This document shows, in pieces, positions 35,193 through 46,576 of a stretch of 64,000 bases of DNA. The DNA is from Microstegium vimineum (lineage: Eukaryota; Streptophyta; Magnoliopsida; Poales; Poaceae). The first letter of the stretch is position 1. Every line of letters begins with the position of its first letter. Position numbers and translations under genes: made by a program. The DNA is taken from contig CM039119.1 of assembly GCA_022036555.1 (NCBI GenBank), positions 25,075,166 through 25,139,165 on the forward strand. The letters are read 5' to 3'. The notes below the pieces were generated by a model, which was not told the DNA's origin, made no database searches, and saw only the letters and a program-made list of their open reading frames with translations.

Positions 35193-35926
35193 GAGTTTAT
35201 GTCCCTTGTAATAAATACGTTAGTCGAGTCTGTGTGTCTTGTGAACCTTTAAGTGATTGGTTGGTTTGTCATAGTGCTTATGTTTGATTTTCATCTTTGT
35301 AATGAGTGCAATGATCTTGTGAGGTTCTTCCCACAATTTCATTTAGTTTGTAAGCTTAAGGTTTAATGAAATAAAAAGTTGGGTTTCGTTTATCTCATGT
35401 GTCCCTTTATCCTATCCTTCAAGTGCAATCTATCTTTATCATCTAAAATCTCTCTTGTTGGAAGATAAGAGTTACGGGAAAATGTTGGATAAAAGTACAG
35501 CTCCTTATCTCTTTTCTCTATCCGCAAACATCACCCTAGTTGTTATCTTGGATATGGAGTTATGAAAATAACAAAGTGATACATCTACATCGTTGTTCCT
35601 TACCCTCAAGGAGAGTCGTGTTGTTGGTTCATACTTCGGCACAAAGGTTTCATTGGAATAACAAAAAGGATATAAGGACAGTTAGTTAACGTTGACCAAT
35701 ATGCAAGCTACCGTGGTGCCCCCTAGTCTATCTTTCTTCAGGGGGTAGCCAAGTTAAAGGAGTTGCAATATGGAGTTGCATTGAAGTTAGTGCCTCGCTT
35801 TAAAGAATTGCTTATAACCATGATTGAGTTTTCTTTGGGTTTCCGTGCTAAACCTGGACATCTTATGAAGTTGAATTTAAGGAAGCCTTGAATGACCAAA
35901 TTCTAATGCAGTTGTGTTCCAAACAG
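35193..35926 (+). other. Interval between extra ORF and gag of E
   Basis: About 730 bp without a coding frame. A/T-rich, with a polypurine-like TTCAGGGGGTAGCC at about 35738 of the kind seen next to LTR ends. Nothing else identified. Confidence 0.4.
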
Positions 35927-36180
35927 ATGGACGCTACATGGGAATACACTTCTCAGGATGGAAAAAGGAATGTTCCCAATCCGGATCCTCCCTCTATAGA
36001 ACAAGCTTTGGTGACACAAACTCAACCGCTATAGTTTCTTGCTCAAACCTCCTTGCATCATACACCACCTATGGATAAACAAGGAGAAATTATGGAAGGT
36101 CGTCCACCAATATACTCTCATGCAAGAGATCCTATGGAAGCAGATGACTGGCTTAGAGCTATAGAGCAACATCTTGGTTT
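35927..36180 (+). pseudogene. 5' fragment of the gag of element E
   Basis: The frame starts MDATWEYTSQDGKRN, with one stop near 36032. It then gives RPPIYSHARDPMEADDWLRA and IEQHLGL, the standard start of the gag domain in Tekay/Del chromoviruses (PxFxxAxDPxxADDWLxxIExxL). Homology ends at about 36180, so everything downstream of E is lost. Confidence 0.7.
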
Positions 36181-36321
36181 AGTTTCTTTGTTATTTTATT
36201 CTTTTATCCGATTTTCAATCGAGGATAGGAAACGGGCCTAGGAAATATTTATAATTTCACAAAAAAATAAAACAACATGTATTTCAACTGCCAGTTACCT
36301 ATAACTTGATCTTTACAAGTA

Positions 36322-36561
36322 CTAGTTTAGGTAAAGCTTTTCACCCCAATCGGAACCGCTTCCCAGTACTATTTGGCTTATCAGAGAAGCCATGGTCTTA
36401 TGTAATATTTTCTTCTCCTGGCCACCTCTGTCAGAAGAAGCTTTAGCCAAAGCATGACTTAGGGCGTCATTCCACTTCCATTTCCTCAACCCTGCACAGC
36501 GGATGCAAAGGGATGGCTTTTGCGAACACAACAAAAAATCAATGTGAAAAACCAATGACAT
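36322..36561 (-). pseudogene. Isolated exon-like fragment, unknown gene
   Basis: On the minus strand a non-repetitive open segment encodes LRKWKWNDALSHALAKASSD, then GGQEKKILHKTMASLISQIV and LGSGSDWGEKLYLN. A possible acceptor (CCGCTGTGCAG) lies at about 36496. Composition resembles a real plant exon rather than a transposon. No family recognised. It lies between the broken end of E and the satellite, so it is probably a stranded gene piece. Confidence 0.35.
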
Positions 36562-36600
36562 ACATGACTATACTAAATTATTTAAATGCTTCCTGTAGTT

Positions 36601-37851
36601 CTAGATCGTCTCATGCGAACGTGGCCAGAACGACATTCCCCAACTGATTTTCGCATCATTTTTCGTGTCGGAACCAAAACCCTGAAATCGCGCTAAACAT
36701 GAGTTTTGGGTCAAATGGGGATGATTAGGTGCATCCGTTTCGACAAAACCAACTGCAAGTATTTTCGTATCAAACGTGGCAAGAATGACATTCCCCGACT
36801 GATTTAAGCACCATTTTTCGTGCCAAAACCGAAACTCCGAAACCACGCTAAACACGAGTTTTGGGTCAAATGGGGATGATTAGGTGCATCCGTTTTGAAA
36901 AAACCAACTGGAAGTATTTTCGTATCAAACGTGGCCAGAATGACATTCCCCGACTGATTTTCGCACCATTTTTCATGTCGGAACCGAAACTCCGAAACCG
37001 CGCTAAACATGAGTTTGGGTCAATTGGTGATGATTGGGTGCATCCATTGCAAAAAAATCAACTACAAATATTTCCGTATCAAACATGGCCAGAATGGTTT
37101 TCCCCGACCGATTTTCATACCATTTTTCGTGCCAGAACTGAAAACCCGAATCCGCGTTAAACATGAGTTTTGGGTCAAATGGGGATGAGTGAGTGCATCC
37201 GTTGCGAAAAAACCAACGGCAAGTATTTTCGTATCAAACATGGCCAGAATGGCCTTCCCTGGCCAATTTTCGCACCATTTTTTTGTGCCGGAACCGAAAC
37301 CCCAAAACCGCGCTAAACATGAGTTTTGGGTCAAATGCGGATGATTGGGTGTATCCTTTATGAAAAAACCAACTGCAAGTATTTTCGTATCAAACGTGGC
37401 CAGAATGGCCTTCCCCAACTGATTTTTGCACCATTTTTCGTGTCGGAATCGAAACCCCAAAACCGCATTAAACATGAGTTTTGGGTCAAATAGGGATGAT
37501 TAGGTGCATCCATTTCTAAAAAAACAAACTGCAAGTATTTTCGTATCAAACGTGGCCAGAATGGCCTTCCCTGGCCGATTTTTGCATCATTTTTCGTGCC
37601 GGAACCGAAACCCCAAAACCTCGCTAAACACGAGTTTTGGGTCAAATGGGGATGATTAGGTGTATCCATTTTGAAAAAACCAACTGCAAGTATCTTCGTA
37701 TCAAACATGGCCAGAATGGCATTCCCCGACTGATTCTCGCACCATTTTTCGTGCTGGAACCGAAACTCCGAAAACGCGATAAACATGAGTTTTGGGTCAA
37801 ATGGGGATGATAGGGTCCATCCGTTGCAAAAAAATCAACTGCAAGTATTTT
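36601..37851. repeat. ~155-bp tandem satellite, CentO/CentC-like
   Basis: The text CGTATCAAAC recurs at 36766, 36921, 37075, 37230, 37386, 37542 and 37697, spacings of 154-156 bp, with a further diverged unit at the left edge. The array runs into the N gap. Each unit carries the sequence around AAACATGAGTTTTGGGTC and a run like TTGCGAAAAAACC, which resemble the conserved part of grass centromere satellites (CentC AAACATGAGTTTTGG; CentO and CentC are 155-156 bp). Units differ by roughly 10 percent, so this is not a freshly homogenised array. The centromere relation is from memory. Confidence 0.8.
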
Positions 37852-37951
37852 NNNNNNNNNNNNNNNNNNNNNNNNNNNNNNNNNNNNNNNNNNNNNNNNN
37901 NNNNNNNNNNNNNNNNNNNNNNNNNNNNNNNNNNNNNNNNNNNNNNNNNNN
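37852..37951. other. Scaffold gap of 100 N
   Basis: Exactly 100 N between satellite and copia LTR sequence; the fixed size suggests unknown true length. Confidence 0.95.
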
Positions 37952-39413
37952 ATCAAAAAAAAGGGGCATATAGTCATCACTTACCCCCAAGATGATATCA
38001 TTTGGGTTTTCTCAAGAGACATGATGAAACCCTTGTATAGCTAAGGCCAAAAAAGGATAAAGGGACCTTAGAAAAGATAGGCTTCACTTTTTATCTTTGA
38101 CCTACTATTAAGAGGGGTTGAGACTAGTAGCTTGACTTAGGAAAGCTTCATGAACTAGGTGTGATGCACACTTGTGTTCCATAGCTCTAAGCAAGCCTAC
38201 ATTGACCGTAAGATAGCCTAGAACAACTTCCATATCATCGCGACGAAAAACGAAGTTGATAGAACTTTTTCTAGCGACGGACGCTCCTGACGGAGGCGTC
38301 GACGTTGTCCTCGCGTCAGACAAAGGCGTCGGACGCTGGGGGGTTGATCCACAACGTCCGTCGACCTTCCAGTGGAGATGTTTTTCTGGCTAAGTTTTTT
38401 AGGTCCACGGATGCTGTCCGTCGGCCAGGCGTCGGACGCTTGAAGAGCGTCCGTTGACCTTCCAAGAGGGTGTTTTTCAGCCCGAGCCAGAGTGCAGCGT
38501 CGGACGCTGGGATGACGTCCGTCGCTCCTGTGACGAGCGTCCATCGCTGGGAAAAGTGTGTCAGACCTAGCCGTTGGGCAGGGCGTCGGAGCGCCCCGTC
38601 ACCCAAACTATAACAGAACTAGCCGTTGGGGCATGCGACGGAGCGTCCGTCGCCTAGTCGACGGAGCGTCCGTCGCCAACTTAAGTTGCCAGCCCGAGGC
38701 AGTTTTCTGAGGGGCTATTTATAGCTTCTCCCACTTCTCTCCCACCTTGCCTTTGCTCTTTTGAGTTGCTGAGTTTGTTGAGAAGGTTGGGAAGGAGCAA
38801 GAGCCCTAGAGAGAGAGAGTGATTCGCGAATCCATCCATCCTCTCCTCTAGTTCATCCAAGAGTTCAAGTGTGCATCCTTTAGTTGTGAAGCTTGAGTGA
38901 GTCAAGCAAAGATCGAAGCTTGTTACTCTTGGTGATCGACATCACCTAGACGTCCGGTGGTGTTTGGAGGAAGGTGATCGCCGGAGGATTGTCGGCGGCC
39001 CTTCTTTCATCGACGATTATGATCGGTTGTGGGCGATTCACCGAGCCGGAGTGGCGAAGAATCAGCCCGTAAGAGGACTTATCCCTTGCGCGGGATTGAG
39101 GGGGAGCTATACCTTGCGAGGTGCTCCAACGAGGACTAGGGGGAGTGTCGACTCCTCGATACCTCGGCAAAACATCGCCGTGTCAAGCATCTCTTTCCCT
39201 AGTCTTTCTTACCACATTACTTTCCACACTTGTCTTTCAATTCATACTAAATTGTGTAGGAAGTTTTCGCTTTCTATTGACTTGCTACCGCTTTTAGCTA
39301 GGACACACAAGCGGTAGGCACTAGGGGTTAATTGGCTCTTTATAGGTTTAATTCTTGTTTAAAATTAAAAAGAGCCCGATTCACCCCCCCTCTTGGGCAT
39401 CTTGATCCTTTCA
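37952..39413 (+). repeat. 5' LTR (partial) of SIRE-type copia element F
   Basis: The first ~700 bp match 49911-50592 of the 3' LTR. The start of the LTR is inside the gap. It ends CTTGATCCTTTCA before the primer-binding site. At 38260-38680 the decamer GCGTCCGTCG and its complement alternate many times. The leader part has a candidate TATA (GGCTATTTATAGC, about 38713) and C/T-rich DNA. Confidence 0.8.
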
Positions 39414-39414
39414 A

Positions 39415-39425
39415 TTGGTATCGAG
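39415..39425 (+). other. Primer-binding site of element F
   Basis: TTGGTATCGAG: the iMet complement with one A missing. Confidence 0.7.
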
Positions 39426-39465
39426 TAAGGTTTGCTCTAAATTAGGCTTCACCGCCTAAAGCAAG

Positions 39466-42400
39466 ATGTCCCATGGGGATGGACCACCTCCCATGTTCGA
39501 TGGAGATGACTTTCCTTATTGGAAAGTTTGTATGGAGGCCTATCTAGAGGCCGTTGATGTGGGCGTGCTCAAAGCCGCCACAAAGGGAGGCACTCTCTTC
39601 GCGGAGGACCTCAACTTTGATAAGCACAATGTCAAGGCGAAGAACATTCTTTTTCGTGGCATTAGCAAGGATGTCTTTAACCGAGTGCGTAATGCCAAAG
39701 ACGCATTTGAGTTGTGGACCACTATTTGTGCTATTCACAAAGGCACAAAGAGTGAGCGTGAGGAACGCAATCACTTGGTCATGGCTAAGCTCAATTCTTT
39801 TCCATGCATGCAAATGAAAATGCAAATGAAATGTACTCACGACTTAACATTATTGTAGAGAATTGAATGGGCTCGGTCTCAACCAAATGGCACCGGCCGA
39901 TGTGGTACGCAAGATCCTTGTGTCTTGCCCATTGAGAAGTATGCCACATCGTCACGGTTCTTCACCAAGGAATCTCTCCGCCGCTACACCAACACAAATC
40001 TTGGGCAAGATCAATGCCCATGAGATGTACATGAAGATTGGTGATGGTGGCTCTTCTTCCTCCTCCAAGAAGAAAGAAAAGAGAAGGAGGATAAGAAGGA
40101 CTTGGCACTCAAGGCATCCTCCTCGGAGAAGTACAAGATGCAAGTCGTGTATGAGAGTGCAAGTGATGAAGAGGATGATGATGACCTCGCTCTCATGGTG
40201 AAGAAAACAACTCAGATGTTGAAGAAGCTAAACAAGAATGGAGTCAAGTTTGACTCAAAAAGAAGAAATTCTTCACAAGCTCTTCAAGAAAGCCTCTCTC
40301 CAAGATGGATTGCTACAATTGTGGTAAACTTGGACACTTGGCTCATGCTTGCCCCGAAGAGAAGAAAAACAAGTACAAGAGCAAGAAGTAAACAACAAGT
40401 TCAAGTACAACAAGGGCAACAAAGATGATCAAGTGATGAGGAGAAGAAGGATGACAAGCCATTCAAGAAGAAGAAGAACTTCAACTTCCACAATAAAAGA
40501 AGAATGGCAAAGCCTACATTGTTGGGGATTGGCTCACCGACATTAAAGACACAAGTGACTCATCCGGAGATGAATGTGAAGAAGAGAAGGTGGCCGCTTT
40601 GGTGATTGGTCATCCACTCCACCGCCACCCCTCCATCATCTCCGGCTCATCCTCTACACACCTATTCCTCATGGCTAAAGGTGACAAAAAGGTACAAAAG
40701 AGGATAGTGATGATGAGGCTAACTCTAGCGATGATATGATGATGAGTTTGAGGCACCTTCCTATGATGAGCTAATTGTGATTTGCAACAAATATACTAAG
40801 CTCATTAGGAAGTATAAAACTAAAAGTGAATCACTAGAGAAAGCCAACGATAACTTGCATGCTAAACTTGATGACTTGTCTAGTGCTAATGATGATTTGA
40901 AGCTTGAGAACAAATCTTTCTCATCTAGCACTAGGGAGCTCAAAGCCTCACTCAAGCAAGCTAATGAGAAACATGATAAGCTTGAGAGGTCAACACAAGA
41001 GCTCCATACAAGATACAACTTGCTAAAAGATGACTACAACCAAGTTAAGAATGAACATGGTACACTTGTGATAGCTAACGAATTGCTTACAAATGATCTT
41101 GCTACACATGTTGCTATTAACCCGGTTGTTAAGTGTCATATAGCTACTTCTTGTGAGACTTGCTTGATGAAGTTGCTAGTGAGCAAAATGCTAAGTGCAA
41201 GGGCAAGAAGGTAGTTGAGCCGAAAAGCATGATGACTATGTGAAAATGAGGCAAGAAAACTCCATGCTCAAGGAAGAGCTACTCAACCTCAAGGCAAGAA
41301 AATCATTCACTATCAAGTCGGCCAAGCAAGATGACAATGATGCAATGACCTTGATTAACTCTCTCAAAGAGGAAAATGCGAAGCTCAAGGTTGAGAAGAT
41401 CAAGCTTGCAAGTGGAAATGGAGAAGTTTACCAAGGGCCACAACCTCCAAAGTGAGCTCTTGATGAACACTATCATGAAGACCGACAAGTCTGGCATTGG
41501 GTTCAAGGAGAACCAAATCATGAAGGCCAAGGTCAAGATAGAAGCTAAGAACTACTACAAGAACTAGGCCATGAGGAACAACTATGACACACCAAAGCCC
41601 AAGCCCAAGAAGTGCTTCGGATGGGGTCAAGAGGATCACTTTGAATCCCAATGCAAGACTCCACCTCCCAAGACCTTGCCCAAGCACATAAGGCCTTTCG
41701 CTCATGATGCACACTTCATCATCAACAAGGACTCCAAGGGTAGACCCCAAGTTGTGTTTCTCGGTCCTAAGATGAAGAACAAGCCCAAAGTGCTATGGGT
41801 TGCTAAGGAGTTGGTGGACAAGGCTATGGGACCTCGCCAAGTGGGGGTTCCCAAACAACAAGCTTAACTTCAAGTTGCTTGTGTGTAGGTGAACTACAAG
41901 ACCGGTGGAAGTCATTGGGTGATTGATAGTGGATGCACTCAACATATGACCGGTGACCCCGGATGTTCACCACACTTGAGGAAGATTGTGAAGGGCAAGA
42001 CAAGATTACCTTTGGGGACAATTCAAAGGCAAAGTGCTAGGCCTGGGCAAAGTGGCAATCTCAAATGATCAATCAATATCAAATGTCTTGCTAGTACAAT
42101 CTTTGAGCTTCAACTTGCTATCGGGGGACAACTATGTGATCTTGGTTTCCAATGTCTCTTCACTCCAAATGAGGTAGTTGTGTCAAAGATTGAAGATTCA
42201 TCATTGATATTCAAAGGGTTTCGGCACAACAATCTCTACCTAGTGGACTTCACCTCAAATGAAGCTAGTTTGCAAACATGTCTATTCTCCAAGAGTTCTT
42301 TGGGTTGGCTATGGCATAGAAGATTAGCACATGTGGGAATGTCAACTTTGAAGAAGCTTGTCAAGAAGAGTTGGTTAGAGGTGTGAAGGATGTTGTGTTT

Positions 42401-45103
42401 AGAAGGACAAACTTTGTAGTGCATGTCAAGCCGGCAAGCAAGTGGCAAACACTCATCCAAACCCAAAGCTTTCATGTCAACCTCAAGAGTCCTAGAGCTA
42501 CTTCACATGGATCTATTTGGACCTACCACCTATGCAGCCTTGGTGGCAATCTCTTTTGCTTGGTGGTAGTTGATGACTACTCTAGGTACACTTGGTGTTC
42601 TTTCTTCAAGACAAGGAGAGACTCAATCAATATTCAAGAAGTTTGGCAACTAGAGCCAAAATGAGTTTGATGTGAAGATCAAGAAGATAAGAAGTGATAA
42701 TGGGACCGAGTTTGTAAACACCAAAATTGAAGATTATTGTGATGAAGTTGGGATCAAGCATGAAGTGTCCGTCACCTATACTCCTCAACAAAATGGTGTA
42801 GTAGAGAGGAAGAACCGGACACTTATTACTCTTGCAAGATCAATGCTTGATGAATACAACACCCCCGAGAAGTTTTGGGCTGAAGCAATCAACACCGCAT
42901 GCTATGCGGCCAACTGGCTATTTGTCCAAAGGCTTCTCAAGAAGACCCCCTATGAGCTTGTGAATGGGAAGAAACCAGATATATCCTTTTCCGAGTGTTT
43001 GGATGCAAAGTGTATATCTACAAGAAGCGCCAACACTTGGGCAAGTTCCAAAGGAGATGTGACATTGGTTTCTTGCTTGGTTATTCTCTTAAATCCAAGG
43101 CATATCGAGTATTTAACAAAGCCTTCGGCCTAGTTGAAGAAACATATGACTTGGAGTTTGATGAAACTAATGGCTCTCAAGAAGAGCATGAAAATCTTGA
43201 TGATGTAGGTGATGAACCCTTGAGGGAGGCTATGAAGAATATGCCCATTGGTGCAATCAACCCACAAGAGGTGGAAGAAGTTGAAGATGATTCAAATCAA
43301 GTACCCTCTCCACCTCACACGCCTCAAGTTGATGAAGAACAAGTGAGGGAAGCACAAGAAGATACCTTCATCCCTCAAGATCAAGCCGAGGCTCAAGCTA
43401 GTGATGTTGATGCACCACAACCTCCTCCCCAAGTGATTAATAGAAGATCTACACCTATGCTTCAAGCTCATCCACAAGACCTCATTATAGGGAGTCCATC
43501 AAGGGGGGTAACAACTCGATCTAAACTTGCTTCTTATGTTGAACATCACTCCTTTGTTTCCTTTGTTGAGCCTTCTAGTGTGGAGGATGCACTTGCGGAT
43601 CCGGATTGGGTGAAGGCCATGCATGAAGAATTGAACAACTTCACCCGGAACAAAGTGTGGACACTAGTAGAAAAGCCAAAGGATCAAGAATCATTGGCAC
43701 CAAGTGGGTGTTTAGGAACAAGCAAGATGATCAAGGCGTAGTTGTGAGAAACAAGGCAAGATTGGTGGCAAAGGGTTCTCCCAAGTTGAAGGCTTGGATT
43801 TTGGGGAGACCTTTGCACTGGTTGCAAGACTAGAAGCCATTCGTATCCTTTTGGCATATGCTTCACATCATAAAATGAAACTTTTTCAAATGGATATGAA
43901 GAGTGCCTTTCTAAATGGTTTCATCAATGAACTTGTTTTTGTCTCACAACCTCCCAGGTTTGAAGACCCAAATTATCCTAATCATGTGTATAGGTTGTCC
44001 AAGGCACTCTATGGATTGAAGCAAGCTCCAAGAGCTTGGTATGAGAGGCTAAGGGACTTCCTACTCAAGAAGGCTTCAAGATCGGGAAAGTGGATACCAC
44101 ACTCTTCACCAAGGTGCTAGATGGAGAGATCTTTGTTTGCCAAGTGTATGTCGATGACATTATATTTGGGTCACAAACCAAGATCATAGCAAGGAATTTG
44201 GTGCATTGATGTCCAAGGAGTTCGAGATGTCGATGATTGGCGAGCTAACCTTCTTCCTTGGCTTCCAAGTGAAGCAATTAAGGGAGGGAACCTTCATATC
44301 TCAAGAGAAGTACACTTATGATGTGCTCAAGAAATTCAAGATGGAGGATTGCAAAACAATCAAGACCCCAATGCCTACTAATGGGCACCTCGATCTCGAT
44401 GAGGGAGGTAAACCAATTGACCAAACTCTCTATTGTTCTATGATCGGTAGTTTGCTTTACCTCACCGCATCTAGACCGGATATCATGTTTAGTGTGTGTA
44501 TATGTGCTAGGTTTCAAGCAAACCCTAAGGAGTCGCATCTATGTGCGGTTAAAAGAATCCTTAGGTACTTAAGGCACACCCCTAGCATGGGTCTTTGGTA
44601 TCCCAAAGGAGCTCCCTTCCAACTAGTTGGCTATTCCGATTCGGATTACGCCGGGTGTAAGGTTGATAGGAAGAGTACCTCCGGCGGGTGCCACATGCTA
44701 GGAAGATCACTTGTTTCTTGGTCCTCAAAGAAGCAAAATAGTGTGGCATTGTCAACCACCGAGGCGGAATAAATTGCCATGGGAGCAAGTTGTGCACAAA
44801 TCTTATACATGACCCAAACAATTTTTGATTACGGTGTGTTTTTAAAAGAAGTTCCACTTTTGTGTGATAATGAAAGCGCCGTAAAGCTTGCAAACAACCC
44901 GGTTCAACACTCTCGCACAAAGCACATAGATATTCGCCATCACTTCTTAGAGATCATGTGGCTAGAAAGACATAACACTAGTTGGAGTTAAGAGCGAAGA
45001 TCAATTGGCGGATATCTTCACTAAACCACTCGATGAAACAACCTTTTGTAGGTTGAGAAGCGAGTTGAATGTGCTTGATCACTCTAACTTCACTAAAAGA
45101 TGA
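39466..45103 (+). pseudogene. Decayed gag-pol of SIRE-type copia element F
   Basis: Domains in order. Gag begins MSHGDGPPPMFDGDDFPYWK and shifts frame at about 39856. A coiled-coil stretch lies at 40777-41200. The zinc knuckle at 41606 has a Trp in place of its second Cys (CFGWGQEDHFESQC). Protease has its active site DSGCTQHMTGD at about 41925. Integrase shows its HHCC region at 42305-42470 (RRLAHVGMSTLKKL) and DDE residues in VVDDYSRYTW, RSDNGTEFVN and VERKNRTL. RT has MDMKSAFLNG, YGLKQAPRAWYE and YVDDIIFGS (44149). RNase H has GYSDSDYAGCKVDRKSTSGG and LSTTEAE, then a stop, then IDIRHHFLE. There are many frameshifts. PR-INT-RT-RH order is Ty1/copia. SIRE lineage is inferred from the text, the iMet primer and the third ORF. 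Confidence 0.9.
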
Positions 45104-46576
45104 GTTTGTGTGAACCATGCATTCATATGTAATATAACATGTTTAATTTGGTAATGCACATAGGCTTGGCTAACGCGGTTAAGATAACTGCCCTCAAAGC
45201 GTGTGACAAAGCTTAACCGCGGTTTAAACTTGCAAGCAAACTAGATTCAATTTTCGTATTGCATAGCATATGCATGTGTGTTGTTTGCCGTTCCTTTTCG
45301 GTTAAGTTTGAGCATCCTCTATGTTCGTCCACTTAGGGGAGCATTCCAAGCTCAAGACACTTCTATACCCCTCTTGTGGCCATATGATGACTCCTTGGTG
45401 CTTCCATTCGAATATTTTGAGCTAAAACTAAAATCTAAGCCTGTGGCAAACTGTTTGAAAATGAGAGTTTGAGAGATGGTTCTCATATCAAGTCCAATCA
45501 GGTGTTATTTGGATCTTATTGGGATTGGAACTTGGTTGGGAGAAAGACGCAAAAACAAATTTTGAAAAAATCTATTTAAAAGGCGTCGGACGCTGCCAAC
45601 GGACGCTCGGTGTCAATTGCCTCAGCGTCCGTCGCGATTGTCTGGAGATTGAAAGTTGCCCGCTTACAGGGCGACGGACGCTCCCCCAGCGCCCGTCGCG
45701 GAGCGTCCGACGCGGTCAATGCGCTCGGGCGTTTCAAACCTGTTTTGGAAGCCCAACGGACGATGCCGTCGAACGCTCTCCGAGCGTCCGTCGCAGTCCG
45801 ACAGAGCGTCCGTCGCTCCGCGTCGGAGCGTCCGTCGCGAACTTAAGGCACAATTTTTTTTTAAAAATCCCTGTCTCTTCCTCTGTTTCTATCGATCTAT
45901 TCCGTCCGTCGCCGCGCTTGTGTCAAACCCTAACTGCCGCTGCTCCGCCGCCGCTGGGCACCCAAGCCACCTCTCGCCGACGTGATCCATTCTGCTGCTG
46001 CGGCACCGCTTCTCCCTACCACGCCACCGCTCCCTGCGCCGCCGCCTCTCCCTGCAACACTGCCACCAAGGCTGCCGCGCCAGCACTCGCCCCCCACTCA
46101 GCCGCCAGTGAATCTGCCTACTGGTCTCTTACTCCTTTAAGGATTGATTGTCCTCCCTTTCTTTGAGGTGTCAGGCTGCTGATTGCAGATAATCGACCGG
46201 GGATCTTACCTTTTCTCTTGTCTTGGTCAGTGTCTGAGGTATGAAATGGCATAATCGATTTCTAATTCTTATCTACTTCATTTCACTCTCTAGTCACTCT
46301 CATCTCTAGCTTATATGCTTATGGTGTTATACTCCTATCTATCTAACGAGCAGGGTCAGTTGATCAGAGGATCAGTGTGTCAGTGACAGAGAACTCGGGG
46401 CAAAGCCCACGAGTACGGAACGAGGCAAAGCCTCAAAAGGACAGTCCAGGGCCGGCGTGCCACTCTTGCAGTTGATTGTTCTGCAGATTGTCAGTGGTTG
46501 ATTGTCAGTGGGCAGTGAGTTTGTGGTTTGACTATTGAGGATCCTTGTCAGCGGTTTGATTGCAAAAGGTTGATAA
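45104..46576 (+). other. Region between pol and ORF3 of element F
   Basis: About 1.5 kb with no confident gene. The part 45580-45845 has the same GCGTCCGTCG / CGTCGGACGC arrays as the LTRs. It is followed by a GC-rich, C/T-rich leader-like segment (45880-46130). The end (46380-46570) is rich in GTCAGTG/GATTGTCAGTGG repeats. It may act as leader or intron for ORF3. Confidence 0.45.

Noticed and set aside
36601..37851. CRISPR-like array or repeated protein gene
   Set aside because: Units are contiguous 155-bp monomers without unique spacers; frames across them only reflect the tandem repeat.
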